The position numbers and the translations under genes were made by a program. The notes beneath the pieces are model-generated. The model was not told where the DNA came from. It searched no databases and saw only the letters and a list, made by a program, of their open reading frames with translations. Of a stretch of 59,404 nucleotides of DNA, positions 49,256 through 58,198 are shown one piece after another. Origin of the DNA: Acidovorax sp. Root219. Its GTDB lineage: Bacteria; Pseudomonadota; Gammaproteobacteria; Burkholderiales; Burkholderiaceae_C. Each line of letters starts with the position of its first letter. Positions within the stretch are counted from its first letter, which is position 1. The stretch covers positions 223,143-282,546 of the forward strand of contig NZ_LMIJ01000024.1 of NCBI RefSeq assembly GCF_001428665.1, read 5' to 3'.

Positions 49256-51622
49256 ATGCCAATGACCGACACCACGACGACAGAAAACCCGCAGCCAGAC
49301 GGCCAGGCGAGTGCCGGGCAGGAGGGCGCGCAACTGAAATTGGCGGCATCCCCGGTGCAGATGCTGATGGAGCGCAGCATGGCGCTGGCCATCGAGTGCC
49401 ACCGCGGCGGCAATTACCCCCAGGCGGAAGAGTTGTACCGGGCCGTGCTCAGCCTGGATCCCGGCCACGCCGACGCGAACCACAATCTTGGCGCCATCGC
49501 GGTCGAATGCGGCCAGTTCCTGGCCAGCGTGCCTTTCTTTCAGGCGGCCCTGCAGGCCAACCCCAAGGAGCGGCAATACTGGGTGAGCCTGGTGGATGCG
49601 CTCATCCAGGCGGGTGAGGCCAATCTGGCCGGCGGGGTTCTGGAAGATGCCCTGCGCGCCGGCCTGGCTGGCGACGCCGCTGGCGAAATGGTCGAGCGGC
49701 TGGTCGCCGTCGCCATGGAGCGTGCCCGGTCGGCGCGCCCCGTGGCCGGGCGCATGCCTCCCAAGGAGCAACTTGCGCAGATCAACCGCCTGTTCGATGA
49801 AGAACAATTCGAGGCGGTGTTGCGCATGGGCCGCAAGATGACCCGCCAGTACCCGCAGTGCACCATGGGCTGGAAGTCGCTGAGCGCGGCGCTGATGCGC
49901 GTGGGGCAGAGGGACAAGGCGATCGAGCCCATGCAGCGGGCGCTGGCCCTGGACCCCGGTGACGTGGACATGCTGAGCAACTACGGCCTGGCCCTGTCGT
50001 TGAGGGGCGATCTCGTGCAGGCCGAGATCCTGCTACGCCAGGCGGTGGGCCATGGCCCCCGGTTCAAGCAGGGCTGGTACAACCTGGGCATCGTCATGCG
50101 TGGGCAGGCACGGCTGCAGGCCGCAGAGTCGGCCTACCGCTCTGCACTGGAGGTGGATGCCAACGATGTCGGCGTGCTCATCAATCTCAGCGTGCTGCTG
50201 GGCGAGATGAACCGCCTGGCAGAGGCCGAGCAGTACGCGCGCAAGGCGATCATCGTGCAGCCGGGGCATATGCAGGCGCGCATCAGCCTGGGCATGCTGC
50301 TCAAGGACCAGGGGCGGTTGCCTGAGTCGCTGGAGGTCCTGCGGGCGGCCATGGACCTGGCTCCCGCCGATGCGTCGGCCCTCAGCTCCTACCTGTTCGT
50401 CGCGAACTGCATTCCCGACATGGATCCCATGGAGCGGTTTGCGGCCTACCAGCGTTTCAATCAGCATTTCGGAGAGCCCTGCCGCAACCTGTGGCGCCCG
50501 CATGCCAATGAGCGCAATCCCGAGCGGCGCCTGCGCGTCGGTTACGTCGCGCCGGTGTTCCGCAACCATGCCTGCCGACAGTTCCTGGAGCCCCTGCTGG
50601 CCAACCACTCCCATGCGCAGGTGGAACTGTTCGCGTACAGCGGGCTGTATGAACTGGAGGACGAGGTGACGGACCGGTACCGCACGTACTTCGAGCATTG
50701 GATCGATACCCGGGACCTGGACGACGACCAACTGGCCCAGCGCATCCGTGAGGATGGAATCGATGTGCTCGTGGACATTGCGGGCCACACCAAGGGTCAC
50801 CGGCTGGGTGCCTTTGCGCGCAAGCCCGCACCGGTTTCGCTGCATTGGCTCGATTCGGGCTACACCACCGGGCTCACGGCCATCGACTACTACCTGACCG
50901 ATGAACCGACCGTGCCCACGGGGCAGGAGGGTCTTTTCTCCGAGAAGCCCTGGCGCCTGCCCCATGCCTCATTGGTCTACCGGTCCAACCCGGGCATGGG
51001 CGAGGTCAGTGAACTGCCTGCGCTGTCGCGGGGGTACGTCACCTTTGGCACGCTGACCCGGGCCGTGCGTCTCAACCAGCGCGTGATCCGTGCCTGGGCC
51101 GCGTTGCTCAAGCGCGTTCCGGGGTCGCGTCTGGAGATCAACAGCGGCAACTTCAGCCAGGTCGAGGTGCGCGAGCAGTGGTTCCAGCGCTTCGAGGCAC
51201 TGGGAATTGAGCGGGAGCGCATCCTCATGGGTTTCGAAAGCCCGCCATGGAACGTGATGCGCCGAATGGACATTGCCCTGGACTGCTTTCCGCAGAACTC
51301 GGGCACCACCTTGATCGAGTCGCTGTTCATGGGCTTGCCCCTGGTGACGCTGGCCAGTGCGCCGAGTATGGGAACCCTGGGCGCCTCGGTGCTCACCTCG
51401 GTGGGTTATCCGGAGTGGATCGCGCAGACCGAGGAGGAGTATGTGGACAAGCTGGTGGAGCTGGCCTCGGACCTGCCCCGCCTGGCGCAGATCCGCACAG
51501 AACTGCGGCCCCGGATGCAGGCGTCGGCCCTGATGGACGAAGCCGGCTTTGCGCGCGACGTGGAGACCGCCTATCGGCAGATGTTCCGGACATGGTGCGA
51601 TGCGCAGGTGCCGGGCCGTTGA
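49256..51622 (+). CDS. TPR / SPINDLY-type O-linked glycosyltransferase
   Basis: A 788-residue cytoplasmic protein. Tetratricopeptide repeats cover about residues 35-390 (for example YPQAEELYRAVLSLDPGHAD and LAEAEQYARKAIIVQPGHMQ). The C-terminal catalytic region (about 420-770) is that of O-GlcNAc transferase/SPINDLY: RVGYVAPVFRNHACRQFLEP, VSLHWLDSGYTTGLTAIDYY, NSGTTLIESLFMGLPLVTLA and GYPEWIAQTEEEYVDKLVEL. It stands between motA and the sugar operon, near fliC, so flagellin is the likely protein substrate (inference). Start uncertain (49253 TTG, 49256 or 49262 ATG); no clear ribosome site. Confidence 0.88.
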   Translation: MPMTDTTTTENPQPDGQASAGQEGAQLKLAASPVQMLMERSMALAIECHRGGNYPQAEELYRAVLSLDPGHADANHNLGAIAVECGQFLASVPFFQAALQANPKERQYWVSLVDALIQAGEANLAGGVLEDALRAGLAGDAAGEMVERLVAVAMERARSARPVAGRMPPKEQLAQINRLFDEEQFEAVLRMGRKMTRQYPQCTMGWKSLSAALMRVGQRDKAIEPMQRALALDPGDVDMLSNYGLALSLRGDLVQAEILLRQAVGHGPRFKQGWYNLGIVMRGQARLQAAESAYRSALEVDANDVGVLINLSVLLGEMNRLAEAEQYARKAIIVQPGHMQARISLGMLLKDQGRLPESLEVLRAAMDLAPADASALSSYLFVANCIPDMDPMERFAAYQRFNQHFGEPCRNLWRPHANERNPERRLRVGYVAPVFRNHACRQFLEPLLANHSHAQVELFAYSGLYELEDEVTDRYRTYFEHWIDTRDLDDDQLAQRIREDGIDVLVDIAGHTKGHRLGAFARKPAPVSLHWLDSGYTTGLTAIDYYLTDEPTVPTGQEGLFSEKPWRLPHASLVYRSNPGMGEVSELPALSRGYVTFGTLTRAVRLNQRVIRAWAALLKRVPGSRLEINSGNFSQVEVREQWFQRFEALGIERERILMGFESPPWNVMRRMDIALDCFPQNSGTTLIESLFMGLPLVTLASAPSMGTLGASVLTSVGYPEWIAQTEEEYVDKLVELASDLPRLAQIRTELRPRMQASALMDEAGFARDVETAYRQMFRTWCDAQVPGR

Positions 51623-51645
51623 GCGACGTAGGCCGGGCCGCCCCG

Positions 51646-51674
51646 TGAGAAACACGGCTTCCTGCCGCTATAGT
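51646..51674 (+). promoter_or_regulatory. candidate promoter of the CDP-sugar operon
   Basis: TATAGT at 51669-51674 is a good -10 hexamer in the 132-bp gap before rfbF; GTGAGA about 18 bp upstream is a weak -35 (4 of 6). It suggests the sugar genes have a housekeeping promoter separate from the TPR transferase. Confidence 0.35.
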
Positions 51675-51754
51675 TCCTGCATCCTGAAAAGGCCCTGCCT
51701 TTGCTCTGCGCTGCGCGCTCTGTCGTGGCACGGGGACTTATCGAGCTGTTACCC

Positions 51755-52537
51755 ATGAAAGCTGTCCTGCTGGCCGGGGGCCTCGGCACCCGCATCTCCG
51801 AAGAGTCGCACCTGCGGCCCAAGCCCATGATCGAGATCGGCGGGCGGCCCATCCTGTGGCACATCATGAAGACCTATGCCGCCCATGGCGTCAACGACTT
51901 CATCATCTGCCTAGGCTACAAGGGCTACATCATCAAGGAGTATTTTGCCAACTACTTCCTGCACATGTCGGACGTGACCTTCGACATGGCCGAGAACCGC
52001 ATGGAAGTGCACCACCGCCATGCCGAGCCCTGGCGCGTGACGCTGGTGGACACCGGCGAGTCCACGCTGACCGGCGGGCGCCTCAAGCGGGTGCGCGAAT
52101 ACCTCAGCGCAGATGAGCCCTTCTGCTTCACCTATGGCGATGGTGTGGCCGACCTCGACATGGCCGCGCAGTTCGCATTCCATGCAGCGCATGGCAAGCT
52201 GGCCACGGTGACAGCGGTGCTGCCGCCCGGCCGCTATGGCGCGCTGGTGCGCGACGGCGACGGCCGGGGGGAAGGGGTCCGGGGCTTTGTCGAAAAGCCG
52301 CGTGGCGATGGCGGCTGGATCAATGGCGGGTTCTTCGTGCTGTCGCCCCAGGTGCTGGACCGCATCGATGGTGATGCCACGCCCTGGGAGGCAGCACCCA
52401 TGGAGAGCCTGGCGCGCGATGGCGAGTTGATGGCGTTCGAGCATCATGGCTTCTGGCAGCCCATGGACACGCTGCGCGAGAAGAACCTGCTCGAAGAACT
52501 CTGGCAGAGCGGCCAGGCGCCGTGGAAGTGCTGGTGA
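51755..52537 (+). CDS. rfbF: glucose-1-phosphate cytidylyltransferase
   Basis: A 260-residue nucleotidyltransferase making CDP-glucose from CTP and glucose-1-phosphate. [20 protein letters not shown] and [18 protein letters not shown] are the nucleotide-binding start; [16 protein letters not shown] and [17 protein letters not shown] are strongly conserved in RfbF. The start is ATG 51755. First gene of the operon; the next start overlaps its stop. Confidence 0.94.
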   Translation: MKAVLLAGGLGTRISEESHLRPKPMIEIGGRPILWHIMKTYAAHGVNDFIICLGYKGYIIKEYFANYFLHMSDVTFDMAENRMEVHHRHAEPWRVTLVDTGESTLTGGRLKRVREYLSADEPFCFTYGDGVADLDMAAQFAFHAAHGKLATVTAVLPPGRYGALVRDGDGRGEGVRGFVEKPRGDGGWINGGFFVLSPQVLDRIDGDATPWEAAPMESLARDGELMAFEHHGFWQPMDTLREKNLLEELWQSGQAPWKCW

Positions 52538-53628
52538 GCAGCATGGCCTTGCCCGATCCCCATTTCTGGCGCGGCAAGCGCGTGGCGCTCACGGGGCACA
52601 CGGGCTTCAAGGGCAGCTGGCTGGCCCTGTGGCTGCAGCGCCTGGGGGCGCAGGTCACCGGCATTGCCCTGCCGCCGGCCACCGAGCCCAGCCTGTTTGC
52701 ACTGGCCGGCGTGGCGAGCGGCATGGACAGCCATGCCTGCGACGTGCGCGATGCGGGTGCCACGGCGGCCCTCATCCAGGCAGCACGGCCTGACATCGTG
52801 CTGCACCTGGCGGCCCAGGCCCTGGTGCGCGCCAGCTATGCCGCGCCGCTCGATACCTATGCCACCAACGTCATGGGCACGGCCCATGTGCTCGATGCGC
52901 TGCGCGGCCTGCCTGGCGTGCGCGTGGCGCTGGTCGTGACGACCGACAAGGTCTACCGCAACCGAGAATGGGTCTACCCCTATCGCGAAGACGATGCGTT
53001 GGGAGGGCATGACCCCTACAGCGCCAGCAAGGCCGCCGCCGAGATTGTGACCGCCAGCTACCGCGATGCCTTCCTGTCCGCACAGGGTGTGGCCGTGGCC
53101 ACTGCCCGCGCCGGCAATGTGATCGGCGGCGGAGACTGGGCGCCCGAGCGCCTTTTGCCGGACGCTGCGGCTGCCTGGTCTGCCGGCCAGACCCTGGTGC
53201 TGCGCAACCCCCATGCCACACGGCCCTGGCAGCATGTGCTGGAGCCGCTGGCCGCCTACATGCGCCTGGCCCAGGTGCTGTGGGAGCGGCCAGGGAGCGC
53301 GGGCGCATACAACTTCGGACCGGCCCCACAGGAGGCCGCCACGGTGGGGTGTGTGGTCGAGATGGCACGGTCAGCCTACCCCACCGCGCCTGTGCGTTAC
53401 GAGAGCGACGCGAAGCATCCGCACGAAGCGGGGCTGCTGGCCCTGGACACGGCGCGCGCGCGCAGCCTGCTGGGCATCACCCCGTGCTGGGCCCTGCCCG
53501 AGGCCGTGGGCCGCACCATGGCCTGGTACCGCGGCTACCACGCTGGCGCCGATGCGCGCGCCTTGTGCCTGGCCGACCTGGACGCCTATGAGCAGGCCTG
53601 CGGCGCCGTGCAGGAGACCGCCCTGTGA
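52534..53628 (+). CDS. rfbG: CDP-glucose 4,6-dehydratase
   Basis: A 364-residue short-chain dehydrogenase-type enzyme making CDP-4-keto-6-deoxyglucose. NAD loop [11 protein letters not shown] (20-30), [10 protein letters not shown] (90-99), [10 protein letters not shown] and the catalytic Y162-K166 (DPYSASK) are present. I chose GTG 52534, which overlaps the rfbF stop (GTGA) and has GGAAG 5 nt upstream; ATG 52543 and GTG 52522 are alternatives. Confidence 0.94.
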   Translation: MSSMALPDPHFWRGKRVALTGHTGFKGSWLALWLQRLGAQVTGIALPPATEPSLFALAGVASGMDSHACDVRDAGATAALIQAARPDIVLHLAAQALVRASYAAPLDTYATNVMGTAHVLDALRGLPGVRVALVVTTDKVYRNREWVYPYREDDALGGHDPYSASKAAAEIVTASYRDAFLSAQGVAVATARAGNVIGGGDWAPERLLPDAAAAWSAGQTLVLRNPHATRPWQHVLEPLAAYMRLAQVLWERPGSAGAYNFGPAPQEAATVGCVVEMARSAYPTAPVRYESDAKHPHEAGLLALDTARARSLLGITPCWALPEAVGRTMAWYRGYHAGADARALCLADLDAYEQACGAVQETAL

Positions 53629-54188
53629 GCCGCTTCACCGTGGAGCCCACGCCGCTGGCGGGCCTGATGACCGTGCAGCGCCAGCCGCTGGCGGACAGCC
53701 GGGGCTTTCTGGCGCGCATGTTCTGCGCGGCTGACCTGGCCCCTGCGGGCTGGACCTGGCCGATCGCGCAGATCAACCATACCCAGACGGCCCAGCGCGG
53801 CACCGTGCGGGGGCTGCATTTCCAGCACCCCCCGGCGGCCGAGGCCAAGCTGGTCAGCTGCCTGCGCGGCGCTGTATGGGATGTGGCGGTGGACCTGAGG
53901 GCCGGCTCCCCGACCTTCCTGCAATGGTTCGGACGCGAGCTGTCGGCTGCCAACCACTGGGCCATGCTCATCCCGCCCGGCTTCGCCCATGGTTTCCAGG
54001 CGCTGGCCGATGATTGCGAGATGCTCTACCTGCACTCGGCACCCTATGCGCCCGCCTCGGAAGGCGGGCTCGACGCGCTCGACCCGCGCTTGGCCATTGC
54101 CTGGCCGCTGCCCCTGGCAGGCCGCTCGCCGCGCGACGCCCAACATCCCTCCCTGACGCCAGCCTTCACCGGGCTGTCGCCGTCCTGA
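53625..54188 (+). CDS. dTDP-4-dehydrorhamnose 3,5-epimerase-like enzyme
   Basis: A 187-residue RmlC-type cupin epimerase. The catalytic His (H65 in RGLHFQ), K75, Y135 and the D153 region (DALDP) are kept, and IPPGFAHGFQALAD is the family motif; one of the usual pair of tyrosines (YY) is missing (APYAP), so it may work at one carbon only. It should act on the CDP-keto-sugar. The start is GTG 53625, overlapping the rfbG stop. Confidence 0.88.
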   Translation: MSRFTVEPTPLAGLMTVQRQPLADSRGFLARMFCAADLAPAGWTWPIAQINHTQTAQRGTVRGLHFQHPPAAEAKLVSCLRGAVWDVAVDLRAGSPTFLQWFGRELSAANHWAMLIPPGFAHGFQALADDCEMLYLHSAPYAPASEGGLDALDPRLAIAWPLPLAGRSPRDAQHPSLTPAFTGLSPS

Positions 54189-54201
54189 CCGAGTTCCGCC
54201 C

Positions 54202-55425
54202 ATGCAATGCCGCCACTGCGCCGCCCCCGTTACCCTGCCTCTGGCAGACCTGGGTACCGCGCCCCCTTCCAACGCCTACCTGCGCGAACCCGCGCTGCAT
54301 GCGTCCGAGCGCTGGTACCCCCTCAGGGTGCTGGTCTGCGAGAACTGCTGGCTGGTGCAGACCGAAGACTTCGCGGCCGCTGACGCCTTGTTCGATGCCG
54401 ACTACGCCTACTTCAGCTCGTTCTCCAGCAGCTGGCTGGCCCATGCCCAGGCCTATGTGGAGGATATGGCCCAGCGCCTGTCGCTGGGCGCCCACAGCCA
54501 GGTGGTGGAAGTGGCCGCCAACGATGGCTACCTGCTGCAGTACGTGGCCGGGCGCGGCATCCCCTGCCTGGGCGTGGAGCCCACGGCCAGCACTGCAGCT
54601 GCAGCACGGGCGCGCGGCATCGAGGTCGTGGAGCAGTTCTTCGGTGTGGCGCTGGCCCGCACGCTGGTGGCCGACGGGCGCGCCGCCGATCTCACGGTGG
54701 CCAACAACGTGCTGGCCCATGTGCCCGACATCAACGACTTCGTGGCGGGGTTTGCCGTGCTGCTCAAGCCGCAGGGGGTGGCCACCTTCGAGTTTCCGCA
54801 CCTGCTGCAGCTGGTTCAACAGTGCCAGTTCGACACCCTGTACCACGAGCATTTCTCGTACCTTTCGCTCACCGCAGTGCAGCGCATTTTTGCCGCCAAC
54901 GGCCTCACCGTGACCGATGTGCAGGAGTTGCCCACCCACGGCGGCAGCCTGCGCGTGTTCGCGCAGCGCAGTGACGCCTTTGCGCAGGTGCACGACCGGG
55001 TGGCCCAGCTGCTGGCCCGTGAAACGGCGGCCGGGGTGTCGTCGGCGGCGTTCTACGGTGGCCTGCAAGAGCAAGCCTTGCGCATCAAGCGCGAGTTGCT
55101 GGCCTTTCTGCTCGACTGCCATGCGCGTGGCCTGAAGGTCGGCGCCTATGGCGCGGCGGCCAAGGGCAATACCCTGCTCAATTTCGCGGGTGTGCGGGCC
55201 GACCTGTTGCCCTATGTGGTGGACCGCAACCCCGCCAAGCAGGGGCAGTACCTGCCCGGCAGCCGCATTCCCATCGTGGACGAGGCGCACCTGCGCGCCC
55301 ACCGGCCCGATCACGTGCTCATCCTCCCCTGGAATCTCAAGGATGAGGTGGTTGCGCAACTGGACTACGTGCGGGAGTGGGGCGCCCTGTTCGCGGTGGC
55401 TGTCCCTGCATTGAAAATCCTGTGA
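54202..55425 (+). CDS. NDP-hexose C-methyltransferase (zinc-binding type)
   Basis: A 407-residue sugar C-methyltransferase like TylC3/TcaB9. N-terminal zinc site C3/C6 with C46/C49 (CRHC, CENC), SAM-binding domain VVEVAANDGYLLQ (101-113), catalytic YHEHFSYLS (214-222), HGGSLRVFAQ, and the C-terminal domain GAYGAAAKGNTLLNFAG. Such enzymes methylate C3 of 4-keto-6-deoxysugars, giving a branched sugar. It follows the epimerase by 13 bp. Confidence 0.9.
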   Translation: MQCRHCAAPVTLPLADLGTAPPSNAYLREPALHASERWYPLRVLVCENCWLVQTEDFAAADALFDADYAYFSSFSSSWLAHAQAYVEDMAQRLSLGAHSQVVEVAANDGYLLQYVAGRGIPCLGVEPTASTAAAARARGIEVVEQFFGVALARTLVADGRAADLTVANNVLAHVPDINDFVAGFAVLLKPQGVATFEFPHLLQLVQQCQFDTLYHEHFSYLSLTAVQRIFAANGLTVTDVQELPTHGGSLRVFAQRSDAFAQVHDRVAQLLARETAAGVSSAAFYGGLQEQALRIKRELLAFLLDCHARGLKVGAYGAAAKGNTLLNFAGVRADLLPYVVDRNPAKQGQYLPGSRIPIVDEAHLRAHRPDHVLILPWNLKDEVVAQLDYVREWGALFAVAVPALKIL

Positions 55426-55476
55426 GAGCACCGCGCCAGCTCTCACACCCTCTTGATTGATCGACGAAGGAATCCC

Positions 55477-56544
55477 ATGAGCAACGACCCTAGAGACCTT
55501 GATGGCAAGCGCTTGCATCGCGCCATGCACCAGTTGGGCCGTGATACGGCCTTGCGGGCCCGGCTGGTGGATCTGCTGCGCCAGGCGGAAGCGTCCATTG
55601 CCTACGATGGCTCTGTGCGCGATGACGTCGTCGGCCCCATTGTCGATGCCCTGCACGATGACCAGGATGTCTATGGCCAGCAATTGGCCGATGGCACGCG
55701 CGTGGAGTACTTTTACCGCACCAAGATTGCCCGCGACCTGCTGCTGTCCGCCAGCGAGCGTCCGACCCATGTCTGGGAGCCCCAGACCACCAAGCTGCTG
55801 CTCGAATTGGCCCCCCGCCTGCAGGGCGATGTCATCGTCGGTGGCGCCTATTTCGGCGACCAGGCGGTGCTGGTCGCCAAGGCCATTGCTCCCGCCGGGC
55901 TCAAGGTGCATTGCTTCGAGCCGAACCCCGACCAGGCCGGGATGCTGCAGAACAACCTGGCACTCAACCAGCTGGGTAATGTGGTGGTCAACCACGAGGG
56001 CCTGTGGAGCCGCAGCGGTGAGCGCATGCGGCTCGACGGCTTCGACTCCTTTGCCAACGCCGTGGCCGCCTCGGCGGGCGAAGGGTTCGAGACCGTGGCC
56101 ATGGACGACTATGCGCAGCGCCTGGGCCTGCGCGTCGGCCTGATTCAGCTGGACATCGAAGGGGCCGAGCTGGCTGCCTTGCAGGGCGCTGTGCAGATCC
56201 TGGACAAGGACCGGCCCTGGGTGGTCTTCGAGCTGCACCGAACCTATGTCGATTGGAGCCAGGGCCTGCGGGCCACGCCCCTGTGCCAGCTGTTCCTGGA
56301 GCGTGGGTACGAGGTGTTTGCCGTGCGCGACCTCAACTCGCACCGGGAAATGCCGGGCAAGCCGGTCGAGCTGGTACCGATCGACACTGTCTACCTCGAA
56401 GGCCCGCCGCATGGGTTCAACATGCTGGCGGTACCGCACAAGGGGCTTGTCGACACGCCGGCTTTCAGTGTGGTGAACGCAGTGAGCCCCAAGCTGCTGC
56501 CGCACAAGGATGCGCGCCTGCACCATCCCGTCGGCGGTTTCTGA
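55477..56544 (+). CDS. FkbM-family methyltransferase
   Basis: A 355-residue SAM-dependent methyltransferase. VIVGGAYFGDQAVLVAKAIA (variant SAM loop, about 120-139), VHCFEPNPDQAGMLQNNLAL (the EPNP motif) and IQLDIEGAELAALQGAVQIL are FkbM signatures. These usually O-methylate sugars. The ATG 55477 has an AAGGA site. Unlike its neighbours it has an extra 110-residue N-terminal part of unknown role. Confidence 0.86.
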   Translation: MSNDPRDLDGKRLHRAMHQLGRDTALRARLVDLLRQAEASIAYDGSVRDDVVGPIVDALHDDQDVYGQQLADGTRVEYFYRTKIARDLLLSASERPTHVWEPQTTKLLLELAPRLQGDVIVGGAYFGDQAVLVAKAIAPAGLKVHCFEPNPDQAGMLQNNLALNQLGNVVVNHEGLWSRSGERMRLDGFDSFANAVAASAGEGFETVAMDDYAQRLGLRVGLIQLDIEGAELAALQGAVQILDKDRPWVVFELHRTYVDWSQGLRATPLCQLFLERGYEVFAVRDLNSHREMPGKPVELVPIDTVYLEGPPHGFNMLAVPHKGLVDTPAFSVVNAVSPKLLPHKDARLHHPVGGF

Positions 56545-56547
56545 GAC

Positions 56548-57417
56548 ATGGCCGATAGCGAAAACAGGCTTCGAGGGCGTGTTTTCACCGTGCTGGGCGC
56601 GGCGGGCTTCGTCGGGCAGCGTGTTGTTGCCCGGTTGCAAGCGGCAGGGGCCGATGTGTTTGCGCCCGTGCGCGGCGATCCGGCCGTCTGGAGCCGCCCG
56701 CTGGGCCATGTGGTGTATGCGGCCGGCCTGACGGCAGACTACCTGGCCAGGCCCTTCGATACGGTGGAAGCGCACGTGGGTCTGCTGGCCCGCGTGCTGA
56801 AAGAAGCGCAGTGGGAGTCGCTGGTCTATTTGTCATCCACCCGGCTGTACGACAGCCTGGGGGCCGTGGACGCCCATGAAGCGCTGCCCTTGCTGCTCGA
56901 TCCTGGCCAACCCCGGCATCTCTACGACCTGTCCAAGGCATTGGGTGAGTCGCTGTGCCATGTCCAGGGTCAAGGCCGCGCCCGGGTGGCGCGGCTGGCC
57001 TGCGTCTATGAAGGCCCGCAGGACGCCGACGGATTTCTGCCCTCCCTGCTTCGGCAGGTGATGGCCGCGGGTGCGCAGGCGCGCGCGGTGGGGGCTCCTG
57101 CGCCGGTGATCGACGTGAATTCTTCGCCTTCATTCGAACGGGACTACGTCCATGTGTCCGATGTTGTGGAAGGCTTGATCCATATCGCGCTGCAGGGGCA
57201 GGACACGGTCTACAACCTGGCCAGCGGCGAGAACATCTCCAATGCCACCCTGTTTTCCTGGCTGGGCGGCCGCTGGCATTGCCAGCTGCGGGCCACGCTG
57301 CCTGCAGGAGGCAGCCAGGCGCCGCGCATCCGCATTGACCGCATGCGCGATGAATTTGGCTGGTCTCCGAAGGGTTTGCGAACCGTGCTCGATGCCTTGG
57401 AGGAACACATTCCATGA
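56548..57417 (+). CDS. NAD-dependent sugar epimerase/reductase
   Basis: A 289-residue extended short-chain dehydrogenase. NAD loop GAAGFVG (17-23), VYLSSTRLYD (93-102) and catalytic Y126-K130 (YDLSK) are present. Probably reduces the 4-keto group (or epimerises) in the last step of the sugar route. The next gene overlaps its stop. Confidence 0.85.
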   Translation: MADSENRLRGRVFTVLGAAGFVGQRVVARLQAAGADVFAPVRGDPAVWSRPLGHVVYAAGLTADYLARPFDTVEAHVGLLARVLKEAQWESLVYLSSTRLYDSLGAVDAHEALPLLLDPGQPRHLYDLSKALGESLCHVQGQGRARVARLACVYEGPQDADGFLPSLLRQVMAAGAQARAVGAPAPVIDVNSSPSFERDYVHVSDVVEGLIHIALQGQDTVYNLASGENISNATLFSWLGGRWHCQLRATLPAGGSQAPRIRIDRMRDEFGWSPKGLRTVLDALEEHIP

Positions 57418-58070
57418 TGAAGCTGGTGCACCTGTCGCACGCCGAATTGCTGCAGTACGTCGTGCGGCAGCTGGATCTTTTCTTCCCCGACGGCCTGGAT
57501 GCCGACGCGCACGAGGTGCTGCGTCCCCACATGGATCCGGCGCTGTTGCGCCTGGGCCACTGCATCGATGCTGTGCGCATGTGGAGGCCGGGAGAATTCG
57601 ACCACCTGCACTCCTCCCAGTACACCATCTTCCTGTACTACCTGGCCAACACGGTGTGGAAGGCGACGGGCGACCGCCGGTTGTGCGCCAAGCTGTTCGG
57701 GCTCAACAAGGCTCTCAATGGCATCGACTTGTTCTACGAGATCGAACTGCCCCCCGTGTTCTTCATCGGGCATTCGGTGGGTATCGTGTTTGCCAAGGCC
57801 ACCTACGGCAACTACCTGGTGATCTACCAGAACTCCACCGTCGGCAAGAACCATGGGGTGGGGCCCGTGCTGGGAGACGGGGTCGTGATGTATCCCGGCA
57901 CGGCGATCATCGGGGGCTGCCATGTGGGTGACGCGACCGTGCTGTCCCAGGGCGTCAGCCTGATCAGTACCGACACGCCGGGACACTGCACGGTCTACGC
58001 GGGCGAGGGCGGTGCCGTCGTCTGCAAGCCCTCCAAACGCGACGTCCTGGCGGACATCTTTCGGCTTTGA
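57414..58070 (+). CDS. serine acetyltransferase-like hexapeptide enzyme
   Basis: A 218-residue left-handed beta-helix acyltransferase. The C-terminal half holds hexapeptide repeats (VFFIGHSVGIVFAKATYGNY, VGKNHGVGPVLGDGVVMYPG, AIIGGCHVGDATVLSQGV) as in serine O-acetyltransferases; the N-terminal half is helical. In this setting it more likely acetylates the sugar or its amino group than makes cysteine. ATG 57414 overlaps the previous stop; 57417 is an alternative. Confidence 0.82.
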   Translation: MMKLVHLSHAELLQYVVRQLDLFFPDGLDADAHEVLRPHMDPALLRLGHCIDAVRMWRPGEFDHLHSSQYTIFLYYLANTVWKATGDRRLCAKLFGLNKALNGIDLFYEIELPPVFFIGHSVGIVFAKATYGNYLVIYQNSTVGKNHGVGPVLGDGVVMYPGTAIIGGCHVGDATVLSQGVSLISTDTPGHCTVYAGEGGAVVCKPSKRDVLADIFRL

Positions 58071-58116
58071 AGCTTGCCTGAGCCTATTGCCACGACGTGG
58101 GAGTGGGTTTGGCTGT

Positions 58117-58151
58117 AAAAAAACCCAGGCGCCTGTGTCGGCGACTGGGTT
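58117..58151 (-). terminator. intrinsic terminator of fliC
   Basis: On the minus strand AACCCAG pairs with CTGGGTT, with an inner CGCC/GGCG stem and GACACA loop, followed by seven T. It starts 47 bp after the fliC stop. The convergent sugar operon ends just before it. Confidence 0.85.
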
Positions 58152-58198
58152 CCAGGGGCTGCTGCAGTGGCGCCCTGGGGTGCGCAACGCACTGGTCG

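Noticed and set aside
57414..58070. Cysteine biosynthesis gene cysE.
   Set aside because: The hexapeptide fold fits, but the gene is coupled to sugar genes and not to cysteine genes, so the symbol is not justified.
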